From Cydia pomonella (lineage: Eukaryota; Arthropoda; Insecta; Lepidoptera; Tortricidae): a stretch of 64,000 bases of DNA. The translations under genes and the position numbers were made by a program. Every line of letters starts with the position of its first letter. Positions within the stretch are counted from its first letter, which is position 1. Below the pieces are notes generated by a model, which worked only from the letters and a program-made list of their open reading frames with translations, ran no database searches and was not told where the DNA came from. This document shows positions 43,331 through 53,688 of the stretch, one piece after another. The DNA is taken from NCBI RefSeq assembly GCF_033807575.1, contig NC_084718.1, positions 20,043,991 through 20,107,990 on the forward strand. Reading direction: 5' to 3'.

Positions 43331-43423
43331 ATCCGGGACATAAAGATGTTATTCGTACCCCTCCTCCCCAGCTAAAGTGTAATCTTGTAAAAATACTATA
43401 AGTAATTATGTAATTTTGATTTT

Positions 43424-43715
43424 GCGCAGGAGGCCTGCCGGTGTAAGCATGCGATTTGCAATCCGGTCGCGGATTTTATCTCCAGCTCGTACCAATGAGT
43501 TTTTTGGTACTTATGTTTGTACCTACGAAATATCATTTGATATTTACCAGTCGCTTTTCGGTGAAGGAAATCATCGTGAGGAAACCAAACTAATCCCAAT
43601 AAGGCCTAGTTTACCCTCAAGGTTGGAAGGTCAGATGGCAGTCGCTTTCTTAAAAACTAGTACTTACGCCAGTTCTTGGGATTAGTTGCCAAGCAGACCC
43701 CAGGCTTCCATGAGG
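43424..43715 (+). mobile_element. SINE-C, diverged copy
   Basis: Head gcgcaggaggcctgccggtg is decayed; body gatatttaccagtcgctttt, gaaatcatcgtgaggaaacc, ggaaggtcagatggcagtcg is clear. The GAA tail is gone; a family N LINE scrap (ggtacaatgccttaagggcc) follows at 43717-43755. Confidence 0.75.
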
Positions 43716-43759
43716 TTGGTACAATGCCTTAAGGGCCTATTTTAATTTAAACTAGTTAT

Positions 43760-44689
43760 AGGAATCCTCTGTATCTATCCATTATGTATACTTATTATAA
43801 ATACAAAATAGGTATTTTTCATACGAATACAATAAAAGAAAATTAGATACTATCAAAACAATATCCAAAGTTCCATCCTGCCTAAAACAATAGACATTTA
43901 CTTTTCCTTTACTTATTCCACTTTTACCAACTTCACACATTCATTCGCTTAAATCAACGACCCGTAAACTTCCTTCTTCGTAATTTTCTTCGCAATCACA
44001 ATAAAAACTACATAATAAAACATAACTTTCGTGCCGTCCCCAAGATTTAACGCTGATACCGCCTATTAAGGCCTGAGAACCCTTAATTTATTCACCAACT
44101 TCGTAAGTTTCATTGAAACTAAAATGACGGCCTCCCCCGGCTTTGTCCACGTGATGTAACTGCTGGTTGTAACTTTAAATGTCCCCTGTGTTGTAATAAT
44201 GGAGCACAATGGTTGCTGTAATAAAATGCCCAACTTAAACAAAAGTAAGACGGTAGGTCGAAAATTACGTTTTGGCGCGAAACGCAGGCTGTAGCGGGCT
44301 ATAGTAAACTATTTTTTTTAAACACGTATTCTATGCTTACATTCATATAAAGCACAGACTTAAAAAAGTGATGATTTACGTGTGCCTGAACTAGGATTCC
44401 CTGTGCTTCATGCGAGAAATACGGCAAACATTGTTCATGAAAATTAATTTTCACTTACAAAATACACAATATATGTAGTTAATTTAGCAACTTAACTAAC
44501 GAATAATTATCCAATTTATCGTATTGTAAATCCAGTCATTCATATTACTTATAATTATAGTGTCAAGTCTTTGTTTGAAGTACAATGTATAAATTACGTA
44601 CGTATTAGTACTTGTACTCGTAAGGTCCCTAATTTTGTATCGAATATGAATATTTCTTTCATTTCACATATGTATTTATTAGTATTTTA
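43760..44689. other. No gene seen
   Basis: AT-rich; no open frame or repeat recognised. Confidence 0.4.
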
Positions 44690-44800
44690 CGATACAATAG
44701 CGAAAAGTAAAAGATTACCTGTTCGCATGTGTATCGTCGAAAGTTAAACAGTGCATTCCTATGGTCCTTTAAATTTTCGACATAGACACGTAAAGTGTCA
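44690..44800 (-). mobile_element. Family P, partial diverged copy
   Basis: acgatacaatagcgaaaagt, gttcgcatgtgtatcgtcg and ggtcctttaaattttcgaca match the reversed family with the central part deleted. Confidence 0.55.
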
Positions 44801-44801
44801 C

Positions 44802-44850
44802 CAACCACGACACGACGACGACGACGACGACAACACGACGGCACGACGTA
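44802..44850 (+). repeat. (CGA)n microsatellite
   Basis: acgacacgacgacgacgacg acgacaacacgacggcacga: an imperfect CGA/ACGACA array. The minus 61-codon frame over it (Arg-rich start) is not a gene. Confidence 0.85.
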
Positions 44851-44854
44851 ATAA

Positions 44855-46020
44855 GTGTGTCAAGTGTGTGTGAGTGCGGTACTATACTCGGAATAGTCCT
44901 ATGTCTTCACTCGCTAAAGTGTATTACGAGAAGTACTTGATAATCATTCCTACTTTAAAATCTTTAAATAAATAAATAAATCTAGTACTTATTAAGTGGT
45001 TTTTCATAATTAGGTAATTACTAAGTTTCGCCAGTTGAATAGATTATAAAATTGTGTACCGTTATGTACCTAGTCCTCTTCGTAGATATTAGTGTATAGA
45101 CTGTTCTTTCCTGTTTTAGACGACACTGTCGCTTTGTAGGTTGAATTTAGGTATGCGGTACGGATCTGGCAGGACTACAAATAGAGTTTAAAACGAAGAC
45201 GACAAATCGCCAAGCGGGAACTAATATGCGTCGTTGAAACGTTCCATTCTGATCAGCATCAGCAGTTCCACTGCATCAAATGTAACTTGTTTAAATTAAA
45301 ATAGAGTTTTCAATATATTCCGCTATCGCTTAAAGCTTGGATCACACGAATCATCATGAAACTTGCCCTACGCATAAAAATCGCTGAATAGAACTACCCG
45401 AACGGCACAAAAGAATTGATTGCGACTTGCGACGCAGGCTGACGGCTATTAGGTTTATCAGGGTTTAAAGCTTCCACACTTTGGGAATTTATTTCATGGA
45501 TGTGCGCATTTTTGGGTTTAGAACCTCCACACCCTGGAAATGTATTTTTTGCATGGGATAAGTAGGGGTCTTAAACTCGGTCCATGTCCACATTTTTAGA
45601 TTGAAAATTTTCTGTGACGTTCTAATTCTGCACGCAAAACTTTATGTTATCCGTTACTGCAGGCCGTCAGAGCTTTAACATACGTCAATAATTTTCTAAA
45701 GATATGATATGGATTGGATATGTTAGGGTCAAAAGTCACGTTTTTGTTTAAAAAACTGTCACTTTTGCAAGAATGCAAATGTTTGACCTATCTTAATTTA
45801 AATTTTAACCACCTTGAGCACTCCAATATATTTTTTTTTGCCTGTTGTTAAATTTAAAAATTATCAGTAGAAACAAGCACTGAATCCAATAACACAAATA
45901 AAAAAGTATCAGCAAAAACAGTTTATCTCCCAAATGTATTTTGACTTAAGTGTCCCCGGGACGCTCAGCCGAATTTCACCGTCCCATACAAATGGAGTTT
46001 CATTCTCATTTTAAAACTAC
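44855..46020. other. No gene seen
   Basis: No supported frame. A segment at 45660-45740 vaguely resembles the arm at 39489. Confidence 0.35.
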
Positions 46021-46024
46021 GTGT

Positions 46025-46250
46025 TGGATTGTAATGAAACTTTGCACATACAATAACATGAGGTATATCTAGGGCTGAAATTAGTTCATATTGCTCCACC
46101 TTATAAAACAAACGAAAGAGAGCAATAATAAGTTTAGTATGAAAATCTTAAATTCGCTGTATTTTTTTAACTTTGGTATCTGCGTCTACTAATCACAGTC
46201 CTAGATATACCTTATCCTTATTGTAAGTACAAAGTTACAGAGCAATCTAG
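46025..46250. mobile_element. Imperfect inverted-repeat element
   Basis: attgtaatgaaactttgcac and aataacatgaggtatatcta on the left pair with tagatataccttatccttat and gtaagtacaaagttacagag on the right, about 55 bp per arm. I recognise the arms as a frequent lepidopteran repeat. Confidence 0.65.
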
Positions 46251-46551
46251 CTAGTCGTAACTGAGAGCGTAACTACGTCTATGGAGAACCGAGCCTGGGT
46301 ACCCTTAAATCTTTTTTTAACCCGACAATAAACAACTGTCTAGTGACTCAATAAAAACCCTTTTATATTGCAGGTTTGTGTACGTTTAAACCAGCTTTTT
46401 ACGAAATTAATAGGGCCGATAAACATGCCAGTGTTGTCACCTTATCGGCTTACCGTACGTTTAACCGTTTATATAGATATAGCTTTTGTGATATACAAAC
46501 ATACACAGGCATGTATGGGTAATTTATATGAGTCCGGCCTATACAGGTGTA

Positions 46552-46771
46552 CAGTCAGCATCAAAAGTAGCGGATCAAATAACGATTTATAAGTAACTAC
46601 CATTCTGTAACAGCTTAACAAAAAGTGATGTCTTTAATATAGAACAACTAGGACTGTAAAAGATATACTTTTGAACGCGAATTTTAGAAATTTATCTATA
46701 TTTGGAAAAGTTATCTGGAATATCAGATACTTTTGGCTCGTTGTTTCATCCGCTACTTTTGATGCTGACTG
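46552..46771. mobile_element. TA-flanked MITE, 220 bp, copy 1
   Basis: cagtcagcatcaaaagtagc and gctacttttgatgctgactg are perfect 20 bp inverted ends with TA on both sides. The copy at 53689-53908 has exactly the same length. Part of a 104-codon frame here comes from the MITE. Confidence 0.88.
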
Positions 46772-47016
46772 TACCACTTATATATCAAGGAAGTTTGTCA
46801 AGCAGTTGCGAGGTGGTTTCCTAGTAGAAGAGTGCTTAGTTTTGGGACTAGGCTACGTCAAACGGTATCTGAGAAAAACGCATTTTACCAATTTGCACGA
46901 CCGAAGTAATCCTGTGCTCCGTGACCAAAGTTTTTGTACTGAGCACATTGACTTATACTTATATCTAAGGACTTACGGACAATAACAATGGGGCCAGTAC
47001 AGCGTTGTCACGCACA

Positions 47017-47130
47017 GAATTCGAGCCAATCGTACAGTCTAACGCCGCAATGCGATTGGTTGATGAGTTCGCATCACGCGCGCGGTTGGTCGCAACTAGT
47101 TCCGATAGACTACACGATTTGCTCGAATTC
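47017..47130. mobile_element. Palindromic MITE, 114 bp
   Basis: gaattcgagccaatcgtaca pairs with gactacacgatttgctcgaa ttc; the GC-rich centre (gcatcacgcgcgcggttgg) is characteristic. The 65-codon frame over it is not a gene. Confidence 0.7.
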
Positions 47131-47134
47131 GAGA

Positions 47135-47534
47135 GTGGCACCACTCAACTAGCACCATTCTTAGTGCCCGTAAGGCCCGTCGTTAGATATATATGTCAAT
47201 AACTGAGCACTAAAAATATGAGTACCTATCCACATGAAAACAGAAATGCTCATTATGAGCCAACCTCAGATTATCCTCCCACACACCCTGTAAGTAGCAA
47301 CATTTTCAAAGGTAAACCTCACATAACATCAGACTACGGACCCCTGACCAGGGGTCGTAAGCTGCTTATCGGACCCCTTGGCTTGAGGGGCAAACGAATA
47401 CTTTATGATAAGTTGATAAGGGCTTAGGTTTCGTTTTTCATGACAATTTGGAACTTTTACATGTTTGTGTTGTATCAGAATTTAGAAATTCGAGTAAAAG
47501 TCAATATATTTTTGGCAAAAATTACATTTTTGGT
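47135..47534. other. No gene; short dyad at 47340-47400
   Basis: ggacccctgaccaggggtcg and ggaccccttggcttgagggg give a local GC-rich hairpin. The 69-codon frame has no domain. Confidence 0.35.
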
Positions 47535-47695
47535 ACAAGCTTTTATCGCTAACTATACTTTACTTTCCAAAGGCAACTAATAGTCTATAGACAATTCTAA
47601 AAACCCCAAACATAATTAAGTTGCGTTGTTTTATCACAGAGTTCATATGGCCACCTGATCTGCTGATGGAGACAGGAATCAAAAGTCAATGATAA
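47535..47695 (+). repeat. Family R dispersed repeat, copy 1
   Basis: cttttatcgctaactatact, attaagttgcgttgttttat and atatggccacctgatctgct match 60516-60660 in the same order. Known to me as a common lepidopteran repeat of uncertain class. Confidence 0.6.
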
Positions 47696-47741
47696 TGTAG
47701 GTATATTCTCCGATTTCTCCAAGTTCATACTGGAAAGTTAT

Positions 47742-48089
47742 ATTTTTTTTATACTACGTCGATGGCAAACAAGCATACGGTCCGCCTGATGGTAAGCAGT
47801 CTTCGTAGCCTATGTACCTACATCTGCAACTCCAGAGGAGTCACACCCTAGTATTCCCCCCCTCGTTGAGCTCTGGCAACCTTACTCACCGGCAGGAACA
47901 CAACACTATGAGTAGGGTCTAGTGTTATTTGGCTGCGGTTATCTGTAAGGTGGAGGTACTTCCCCAGTTGGGCTCCGCTCTAGATCTGGAATGATATCCG
48001 CTGTGCTGTGCCCTACCACATAAAGCGAGATGACATTCACATTGCCCATACCTCATTTTTGGACGTAGTTTAAGGATGTACCCGGGTCC
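47742..48089 (-). mobile_element. Family L, long form
   Basis: Full collinear copy in reverse: tttttttatactacgtcgat tail, ggagtcacac..., cccccctcgttgagctctgg, actatgagtagggtctagtg, gctctagatctggaatgata, taccacataaagcgagatga and gtacccgggtcc. Confidence 0.8.
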
Positions 48090-48185
48090 AGTTTTTATTC
48101 CTTCAAAAAAGTATACTCACGTGGTCGGTTTGATCCCAATGCCACTAGGATATAATAACCGTTTGATGTAACTAAATCTGTACCT

Positions 48186-48371
48186 ACCCTAGTGTAAATA
48201 ATTTCGATTTCGAAACGTAACGTACGCGTTAGCGTTAAGTCTCATTTTGTATGGGTTTTTGAACAGCGCGCCAAGCGGGACGTGTTGGAAAGTCAAAAAT
48301 CTCATACAAAATGACACTTAACGCAAACGCGTACGTCACGTTTCGCTGTCGAAAATATTTACACTAGGGGT
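48186..48371. mobile_element. Palindromic MITE, copy 1
   Basis: accctagtgtaaat and atttacactaggggt ends; cgttaagtctcattttgtat pairs with atacaaaatgacacttaacg. The same arms and the centre gcgcgccaagcgggacgt recur at 62738-62931. Confidence 0.8.
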
Positions 48372-48483
48372 ACTGATATCAAGGGAAAATTTCAAACACA
48401 TACGTAGCTATATTTTTGTACGAGTATTACCATTTTGATGAAGTGGAACTACTAATGCCATAAATAAATAACACTAGACCCTT

Positions 48484-48601
48484 AGGGTCGGCAACGCGCA
48501 TGTAATTCTGATCTGGATTTGCAGGCATACATAGGCTACGGAGACTGCTTACCATCAGACGGGCCGTATGCTCGTTTGCCATCGACGTAGTATTAAAAAA
48601 A
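48484..48601 (+). mobile_element. Family L 3' end
   Basis: gggtcggcaacgcgcatgta, ttgcaggcatacataggcta, gggccgtatgctcgtttgcc and gacgtagtattaaaaaaag. 5'-truncated copy. Confidence 0.75.
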
Positions 48602-48604
48602 GAT

Positions 48605-49302
48605 AAATTAAGTCAAATAAACTATATATATAAATATAGTCAATATAACAGGGAAAACTACAGCAAAAAATATCGAACTGCGTCCGCCATTTTGACGTCC
48701 ATTTGCAAAATCTTTTCATTCCCAATACGAGTACGGCCTAATCAAATAGAATCTGAGGCAAATTAAACAGTTAAATGGGGGCTATTTTAGGGGTTTCCAG
48801 TGTATTTATGGATCAGGACAAAAGGGGTGACCGCAAGCTCTTCGCAAATATGACCGCTTTTATACCTCCCAGCATCTTGAGCCTCGTTCGCAGGTGGTTA
48901 CTATGAGGCTTAAGACCAAGTTATATTAGAATTTCGCGAAATACTTTTTGAATAAGTAGGTACGCCTGAACATTGATGGTTCTTATGTCCTTGGAATAAG
49001 GTTAAAGTTAGGTTAACTCTTTATAAGGCTTAAAGGTGTCAGAAATTATGCGAAATTGAACACTATCACTTTGAAATAAAGTTCTAAATCAGGTGGGAAA
49101 TATTCCCTCTGCCTTATACGGATGATGGTCGCAATTTTTAATTGAAATAAATGCCATAATTGCTTGGTAAGTGGACTTAGTGCGTTTTGGAGCTGGGACT
49201 TAGGGGTACCTTTGAAGAGATTTGTCATTTTTTATTTCATAAAGTGGTTGGAACGGGTTGTGTTTGGAATAAAAATGAAATTTCTATATTTTAGGGGATG
49301 AT
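48605..49302. other. No gene seen
   Basis: Includes a short tatatataaatata tract; frames are short and without motifs. Confidence 0.4.
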
Positions 49303-49390
49303 GGAGGCAAATTTACGATCAGGGTCTGATTTTAAGTGGTTGTGAAGGCAAATTTACACTGACGGGATCTGATTGTGATTTGGTCATTGG
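49303..49390. repeat. Short direct duplication, about 43 bp apart
   Basis: aggcaaatttac followed by (g)atctgatt occurs twice in a row with divergence (gatcagggtctgatttt and actgacgggatctgatt). Confidence 0.45.
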
Positions 49391-49410
49391 CAACGCTATT
49401 TTAAATAATT

Positions 49411-49666
49411 TGAGTTTTTCGGAACTTATGTACGAAATAGGTATCATTTGATATTTGCCAGTCGCTTTTCGGTGAAGGAAAACATCGTGAGGAAACCGGA
49501 CTAATCCCAACAAGGCTTAGTTTACCCTCTGGGTTGGAAGGTCAGATGGCAGTCGCTTTCGTAAAAACTAGTGCCTACGCCAAATCTTGGGATTAGTTGT
49601 CAAGCGGACCCCAGGCTCCCATGAGCCGTGGCAAAATGCCGGGACAACGCGAGGAAGAAGAAGATG
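49411..49666 (+). mobile_element. SINE-C, 5'-truncated copy
   Basis: Starts at gagtttttcggaacttatg, so the tRNA-like head is missing; body is close to 38500-38756 and ends gcgaggaagaagaag. Head loss with intact tail is normal for incomplete reverse transcription. Confidence 0.85.
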
Positions 49667-49669
49667 ACG

Positions 49670-50129
49670 TCTGTTTAAGAGTCCGCAGCAAGCTCTCGAT
49701 ACAAACGTAGTTACAGGACGAAGTCGCACAGGCTTAAGTTAGTCATAGATTTCTAGATCATAGATTTTTAATCGTACTACACACCTATACCCAAGGCCAA
49801 AAGTATGGAAACAAGGTTTCTATCTTTATTGTTTATTTATAACCTAAAACTTACATCAGGCAATCCCAAAACATTGTAAATACTCGCTAAATATCAAAAC
49901 ATTCTAAAATATTGTTAAAGTTTTTTTTTTTTAAGTTACATATTTATACCATTTTAATTGCACAAAATGTTTAACTGGCAACTATCGTAGACAGAATTTA
50001 ACTTTTAAAATGTTCTATTATTATTTTTACCATTTTGTGTTTTAATTGTCAATGAGTATTATAAATTCCATCGTTTATAAATGCATCGTTTTCTATTGTA
50101 ATACAAGCTTGTTTCCATACTTTTGGCCG
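49670..50129. other. No gene; family edges at 49795 and 50125
   Basis: ggccaaaagtatggaaacaa (49796) and gtttccatacttttggccga (50111) are a perfect inverted pair, so 49796-50130 is itself a 335 bp inverted-repeat element with an AT-rich centre and no coding capacity. Confidence 0.6.
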
Positions 50130-50441
50130 AGAGCCTATAGATTGTGAATGTCATGTCGCTTTGTATGGTAGGGCACAGCCAGTGGATGTCATTCCAGATC
50201 TAGAGCAGAGCCCAACTGGAGAAGTACCTCCACCTTACAGAAAACAGCAGCCAAATAACACTAGACCCTACTCATAGTGTTGTGTTCCTGCCGGTGAGTA
50301 AGGTTGCCAGAGCTCAATGAGGGGGGGCGGGTTTAGGGTCGGCAACGCGCATGTAACTCCTCTGGAGTTGCAGGCGTACATAGGCTACGGAGGCTGCTTA
50401 CCATCAGGCGGGCCGTATGCTTGTTTGCCACCGACGTAGTA

Positions 50442-50482
<41 letters not shown>
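50130..50482 (+). mobile_element. Family L, long form with 33-A tail
   Basis: Collinear with 47742-48089 reversed. After gccaccgacgtagtatatat it ends in 33 consecutive A (50450-50482), followed by a (TA)n tract to 50531. The pure A run suggests a recent copy; it also proves the orientation of the family. Frames over the A and AT runs are not genes. Confidence 0.85.
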
Positions 50483-50519
<37 letters not shown>

Positions 50520-50531
50520 ATATATATATAT
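50483..50531. repeat. (TA)n microsatellite
   Basis: About 24 TA units with one tt interruption, directly after the A33 run. Confidence 0.9.
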
Positions 50532-50849
50532 CAGGTGTCCGCTGTTGCCAGGCGGGGTTATTTCGGCCAGTTCTCTTCACAATGCCGGTTATGCATGCTA
50601 ATGGGGCTTTGTGTCGGTTCCAGGCAACTGAACACGTCACAGAATACACCAGAGCGATCACAACAGCCAAAAACGCCTGTTATATTGAACAATAATATAT
50701 GATCACGCGCCATATTGCGGAATTTCATTGGAACTAAATTTTTCATACTAAAATGAACTGTCAGCGTATACAATGAGAATAACAGCGCCCTCTTGACAAT
50801 GATCATATATTTCTGGCCGGGCTTTACATTATTATAAATAAATGGTGCG

Positions 50850-50880
50850 GGAAAGTAGCACCTTATGTACTGTAAAAATA
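50850..50880 (-). mobile_element. Family P terminal scrap
   Basis: gcgggaaagtagcaccttat then gtactgtaaaaat: only the reversed outer 30 bp of the family remains. Confidence 0.5.
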
Positions 50881-50884
50881 TTTC

Positions 50885-51170
50885 ATCACATCACAAGTCT
50901 TATGATGATGCATGATTTCTATAGTAATCTAAATTGTATTTTAATTTTCTTATTTAATGCATGTTAATTATAAGATGTAATGTTTTGAAAAGGTGTGTCC
51001 CGCCGAGTTTCTTGCCGGTCCATATTGGGATACCCTCCTCCAATTGAGGGGGGATTTAAATCTTCTCGGGTCAGAGGTGTAGGGTTAGAGCCGTAAGCTT
51101 TATTTGACGTTCATAAGCGCATTGTAATATGCCTACTTGAATAACAAACTATCTCTATCTTATCTTTATC
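50885..51170 (+). mobile_element. Retroelement 3' region, copy 1
   Basis: tgtcccgccgagtttcttgc, ggtccatattgggatac, caattgaggggggatttaaa, gcgcattgtaatatgcctac and a ctatctctatcttatcttta tail are collinear with 55085-55312. The simple tail suggests a LINE 3' end. Confidence 0.6.
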
Positions 51171-51420
51171 TTTTTGAGTTTACTATATCTATAATACTTA
51201 TGTATTTAAAAAATAATAATATATGTGCTTGTTCTAACTTGTGCACTATCTGTTACTTAGCACATCTGTCGTCAATTGTGCGGGACTTTCACACAACACA
51301 GAGTCAAATTAGTGCACTTTGCAGCAGAACTGAAGGCCAAACGGGTTGAGTTGGTTGAACCCCCGAATTGATTTAATTTGTTATCTAGCCCGAGGTGTAC
51401 TTCCCTTTGGGCCAGATAGT

Positions 51421-51920
51421 TTTTCACGTCAGCAGCTCAAACAAGGGTAATTTGCTGCTTAAAAACAGTGAGCAAAATGCGATTTTGCTCACTGAGTGAG
51501 ACAAAATAACATTCAAGTTACCTTTATATTCGAATGTCATTTCAACGTCCCAGATACCGCTGGAGCGACGAAGTCCTAAAAGACCTGTTCGCCCTCGGAA
51601 TACCCAACTGGCGTGAAGTGGCGCAGGATAGGGCAGAGTGGCGCTCTCTTGTGTCAGAGGCCAAGATCCTGTTTGGGTCACTGAGCCAGTGAAGAAGAAG
51701 AAGTCATTTCAACGTGCCGGGCCTAATACAAGTTCGAAATATAATTCAATCTATTGTATTTAACCATTTCACGTCATTATCAAAAAGAAAGAGAAAAAAG
51801 TGCATACGTAATTCAACGATATATTGACAGTTTATAATAGACCCTCGAAATAAGTCGATCAGACCGCATCTTTCCAAAACACCCTACGAATCTTCATTTG
51901 TAATAATTAAATAAAAGTTT
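51421..51920 (+). mobile_element. Family H, copy 2 (truncated), split by an RTE LINE
   Basis: ttttcacgtcagca end, gggtaatttgctgcttaaaa, tgagtgagacaaaataacat and gaccctcgaaataag match 17322-17660. The right terminal repeat is not found; similarity fades near 51920. Confidence 0.7.
51549..51702 (+). pseudogene. RTE-type LINE, 154 bp, exact 13 bp duplication
   Basis: Open frame reads RYRWSDEVLKDLFALGIPNW, REVAQDRAEWRSLVSEAKIL and FGSLSQ then stop, with a gaagaagaagaa tail. gtcatttcaacgt is duplicated exactly at 51536-51548 and 51703-51715. Severely 5'-truncated, otherwise undamaged, and it sits inside family H. Confidence 0.92.
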
Positions 51921-52204
51921 AAAATTCAATTCATTCATCATTCATTTTAAAAACACTATATATATATCATAGAATCTTTCGCTAGCACGGGACTCAAAAT
52001 AAGCACTCGAAGAAATATCAAACTTTGCTCTCTTCTTGTACAAATAAATATTGTCCAAATTTCACTTCCCTACAAACGTATCGTAGTAGTTTCATTTCTC
52101 AAATTAATCTTTAGCAAATCAACACTTCGCATTTAATTTATTTGGTCAAATTTTATTACGACATAAACTTATTTAGCAAATGTTTGTTATTCGCAAATAT
52201 TCTT

Positions 52205-52545
52205 CGAAAGTCAGATAGTGGCAGATGACTGACCAGAAACCCATAGCCCAGGAAATCCTTGTAAGGAAATGGCGATGGATCGGACACACGCTCCGTAGAC
52301 CGGACAACCACCTGTCCAAGCAGGGTCTCCACTGGCAATCGACTGGCAGTAGACGGTCAGGGCGGCCTCGTACCACATGGAGGCGATCAGTTGAGAAGGA
52401 GGCTGGCTCAACTGGACTCGGCTGGGAAGAGCTGGAAGTAGCTGCCCAGGATCGCGCCAAATGGAAAATTCTTCTGCGAGCCCTATATGTCCCTATGGCA
52501 GTGAATGCGTTAAGCCTCTTATCATACATTTATGTCTCATAAAAC
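52205..52545 (+). pseudogene. RTE-type LINE C-terminal remnant
   Basis: Open frame reads MTDQKPIAQEILVRKWRWIG, HTLRRPDNHLSKQGLHWQST and SGRPRTTWRRSVEKEAGSTG, then LEVAAQDRAKWKILLRALY, ending at a stop near 52540. The order KWRWIGHTLR, GRPRxTWRR and AQDRxxW defines an RTE-like C-terminus different from the 51549 subfamily. No target duplication was found. Confidence 0.8.
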
Positions 52546-52610
52546 TGCCGCGACCTGCGACCCTAATGTTATTGTCACTGCACCGACCGCACGCGAGTCT
52601 AGGGCTCAGC

Positions 52611-52766
52611 TGGGTTAGCCAACGTGCCAATCGTTAACGCTCCGTAGCGTAGTCGTCTCTCTCTGTCACTTTTCCATATGGAAGAGTAACTCGTACTAAT
52701 ATTAGTACGAGTGACAGTTGCGTTTCGTTTGCTACGTATTAACGATTTGCACATTGGCTACGCACC
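52611..52766. mobile_element. Palindromic MITE, 156 bp
   Basis: gggttagccaacgtgccaat cgttaac pairs with gttaa-type reverse, tgcacattggctacgcaccc; the centre is an actaatattagt palindrome. Confidence 0.7.
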
Positions 52767-52909
52767 CAGATCTTCATTTTAGTTCTTGATGTTCTAAAGA
52801 TGTTGTAACAAAAAAAATATTATAAACAAACATTTATTTGTACGCCTCACTTGACAGAATTTTGTGAGACAAGTGGAGGACAAACTTATAGGGACATGAC
52901 ATATTGTTT

Positions 52910-53136
52910 ACAGTACATATGGGGCTACTTTATAGCACTAGTGCGAGAAGTAGCATATTACGTTACTGTGTCGAACATTTAAAGGGCCATATGTACTGTA
53001 AAACGTTGTACGATACATGTGCGAATAGGTAATTCGCAACTCGTGTCGATTTAAAACACTCCCTTCGGTCGTGTTTTAATTTATCGCCACTCGTTTCGAA
53101 TTTCCTATTTTTCGCACTTGTATCGTAATGTACTAT
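52910..53136 (+). mobile_element. Family P, reference copy
   Basis: Uninterrupted: acagtacatatggggctact, agcactagtgcgagaagtag, aaagggccatatgtactgta, then gttgtacgatacatgtgcga to cgcacttgtatcgtaatgta. About 227 bp with two separate hairpins. Confidence 0.85.
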
Positions 53137-53264
53137 TTTATTGTTAATATTTATTCATTTAAAAGTCACATACACAATTTTTAAACACACACAAGTAAAT
53201 TATTAAAAAGTAAAGAAAACAAACCTTAAAATGAAATAAAAAACTTAAAAATAAAATTAATTAT

Positions 53265-53465
53265 ACGCTTAGCCTAAAATAACCCCCCCCCCCCCCCCCC
53301 GCCTGCATTGCACCTGGCCCAAAGGTCCCCATAATGCCCGCAGCATTCCCCCGCTGAACTGCTATGGAGACCTGTTGGACCAAGTACGACCCAGAACGAG
53401 GATCACCACCCCTGTCCCGCAAACGCCGGCCTAATTCCCTAAATAATAGGGTACCTACATAAACA
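53265..53465 (-). pseudogene. Family N LINE C-terminal remnant with C18 run
   Basis: Minus strand reads FRELGRRLRDRGGDPRSGSY, LVQQVSIAVQRGNAAGIMGT and FGPGAMQAGGGGGG. The G-rich end is an 18 C run at 53283-53300 on the plus strand. Variant of the block at 24052 and 24985. Confidence 0.65.
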
Positions 53466-53470
53466 TACAC

Positions 53471-53668
53471 TCACCGGCAGGAACACAACACTATGAGTAG
53501 GGTCTAGTGTTATATGGCTGCGGTTTTCTGTGAGGTAGAGGTACTTCACCAGTTAGGCTCTGCTCTAGATCTGGAATGACATTCGCTGTGCTGTGCCCTA
53601 CCACACAAAGCGAGATGACATCCACAATGCCCATACCTCTCTTTTTGCCGTAGTTTAAGGACGCACCC
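53471..53668 (-). mobile_element. Family L middle fragment
   Basis: actcaccggcaggaacacaa, gctctagatctggaatgaca and caatgcccatacctctcttt; both the tail and the cccgggtcc end are missing or altered. Confidence 0.7.
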
Positions 53669-53688
53669 ATGCCCAAAAAATACATGTA

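Noticed and set aside
50417..50702. Two 92-93 codon ORFs with Lys and Ile-Tyr runs
   Set aside because: They translate an A33 tail and a TA microsatellite.
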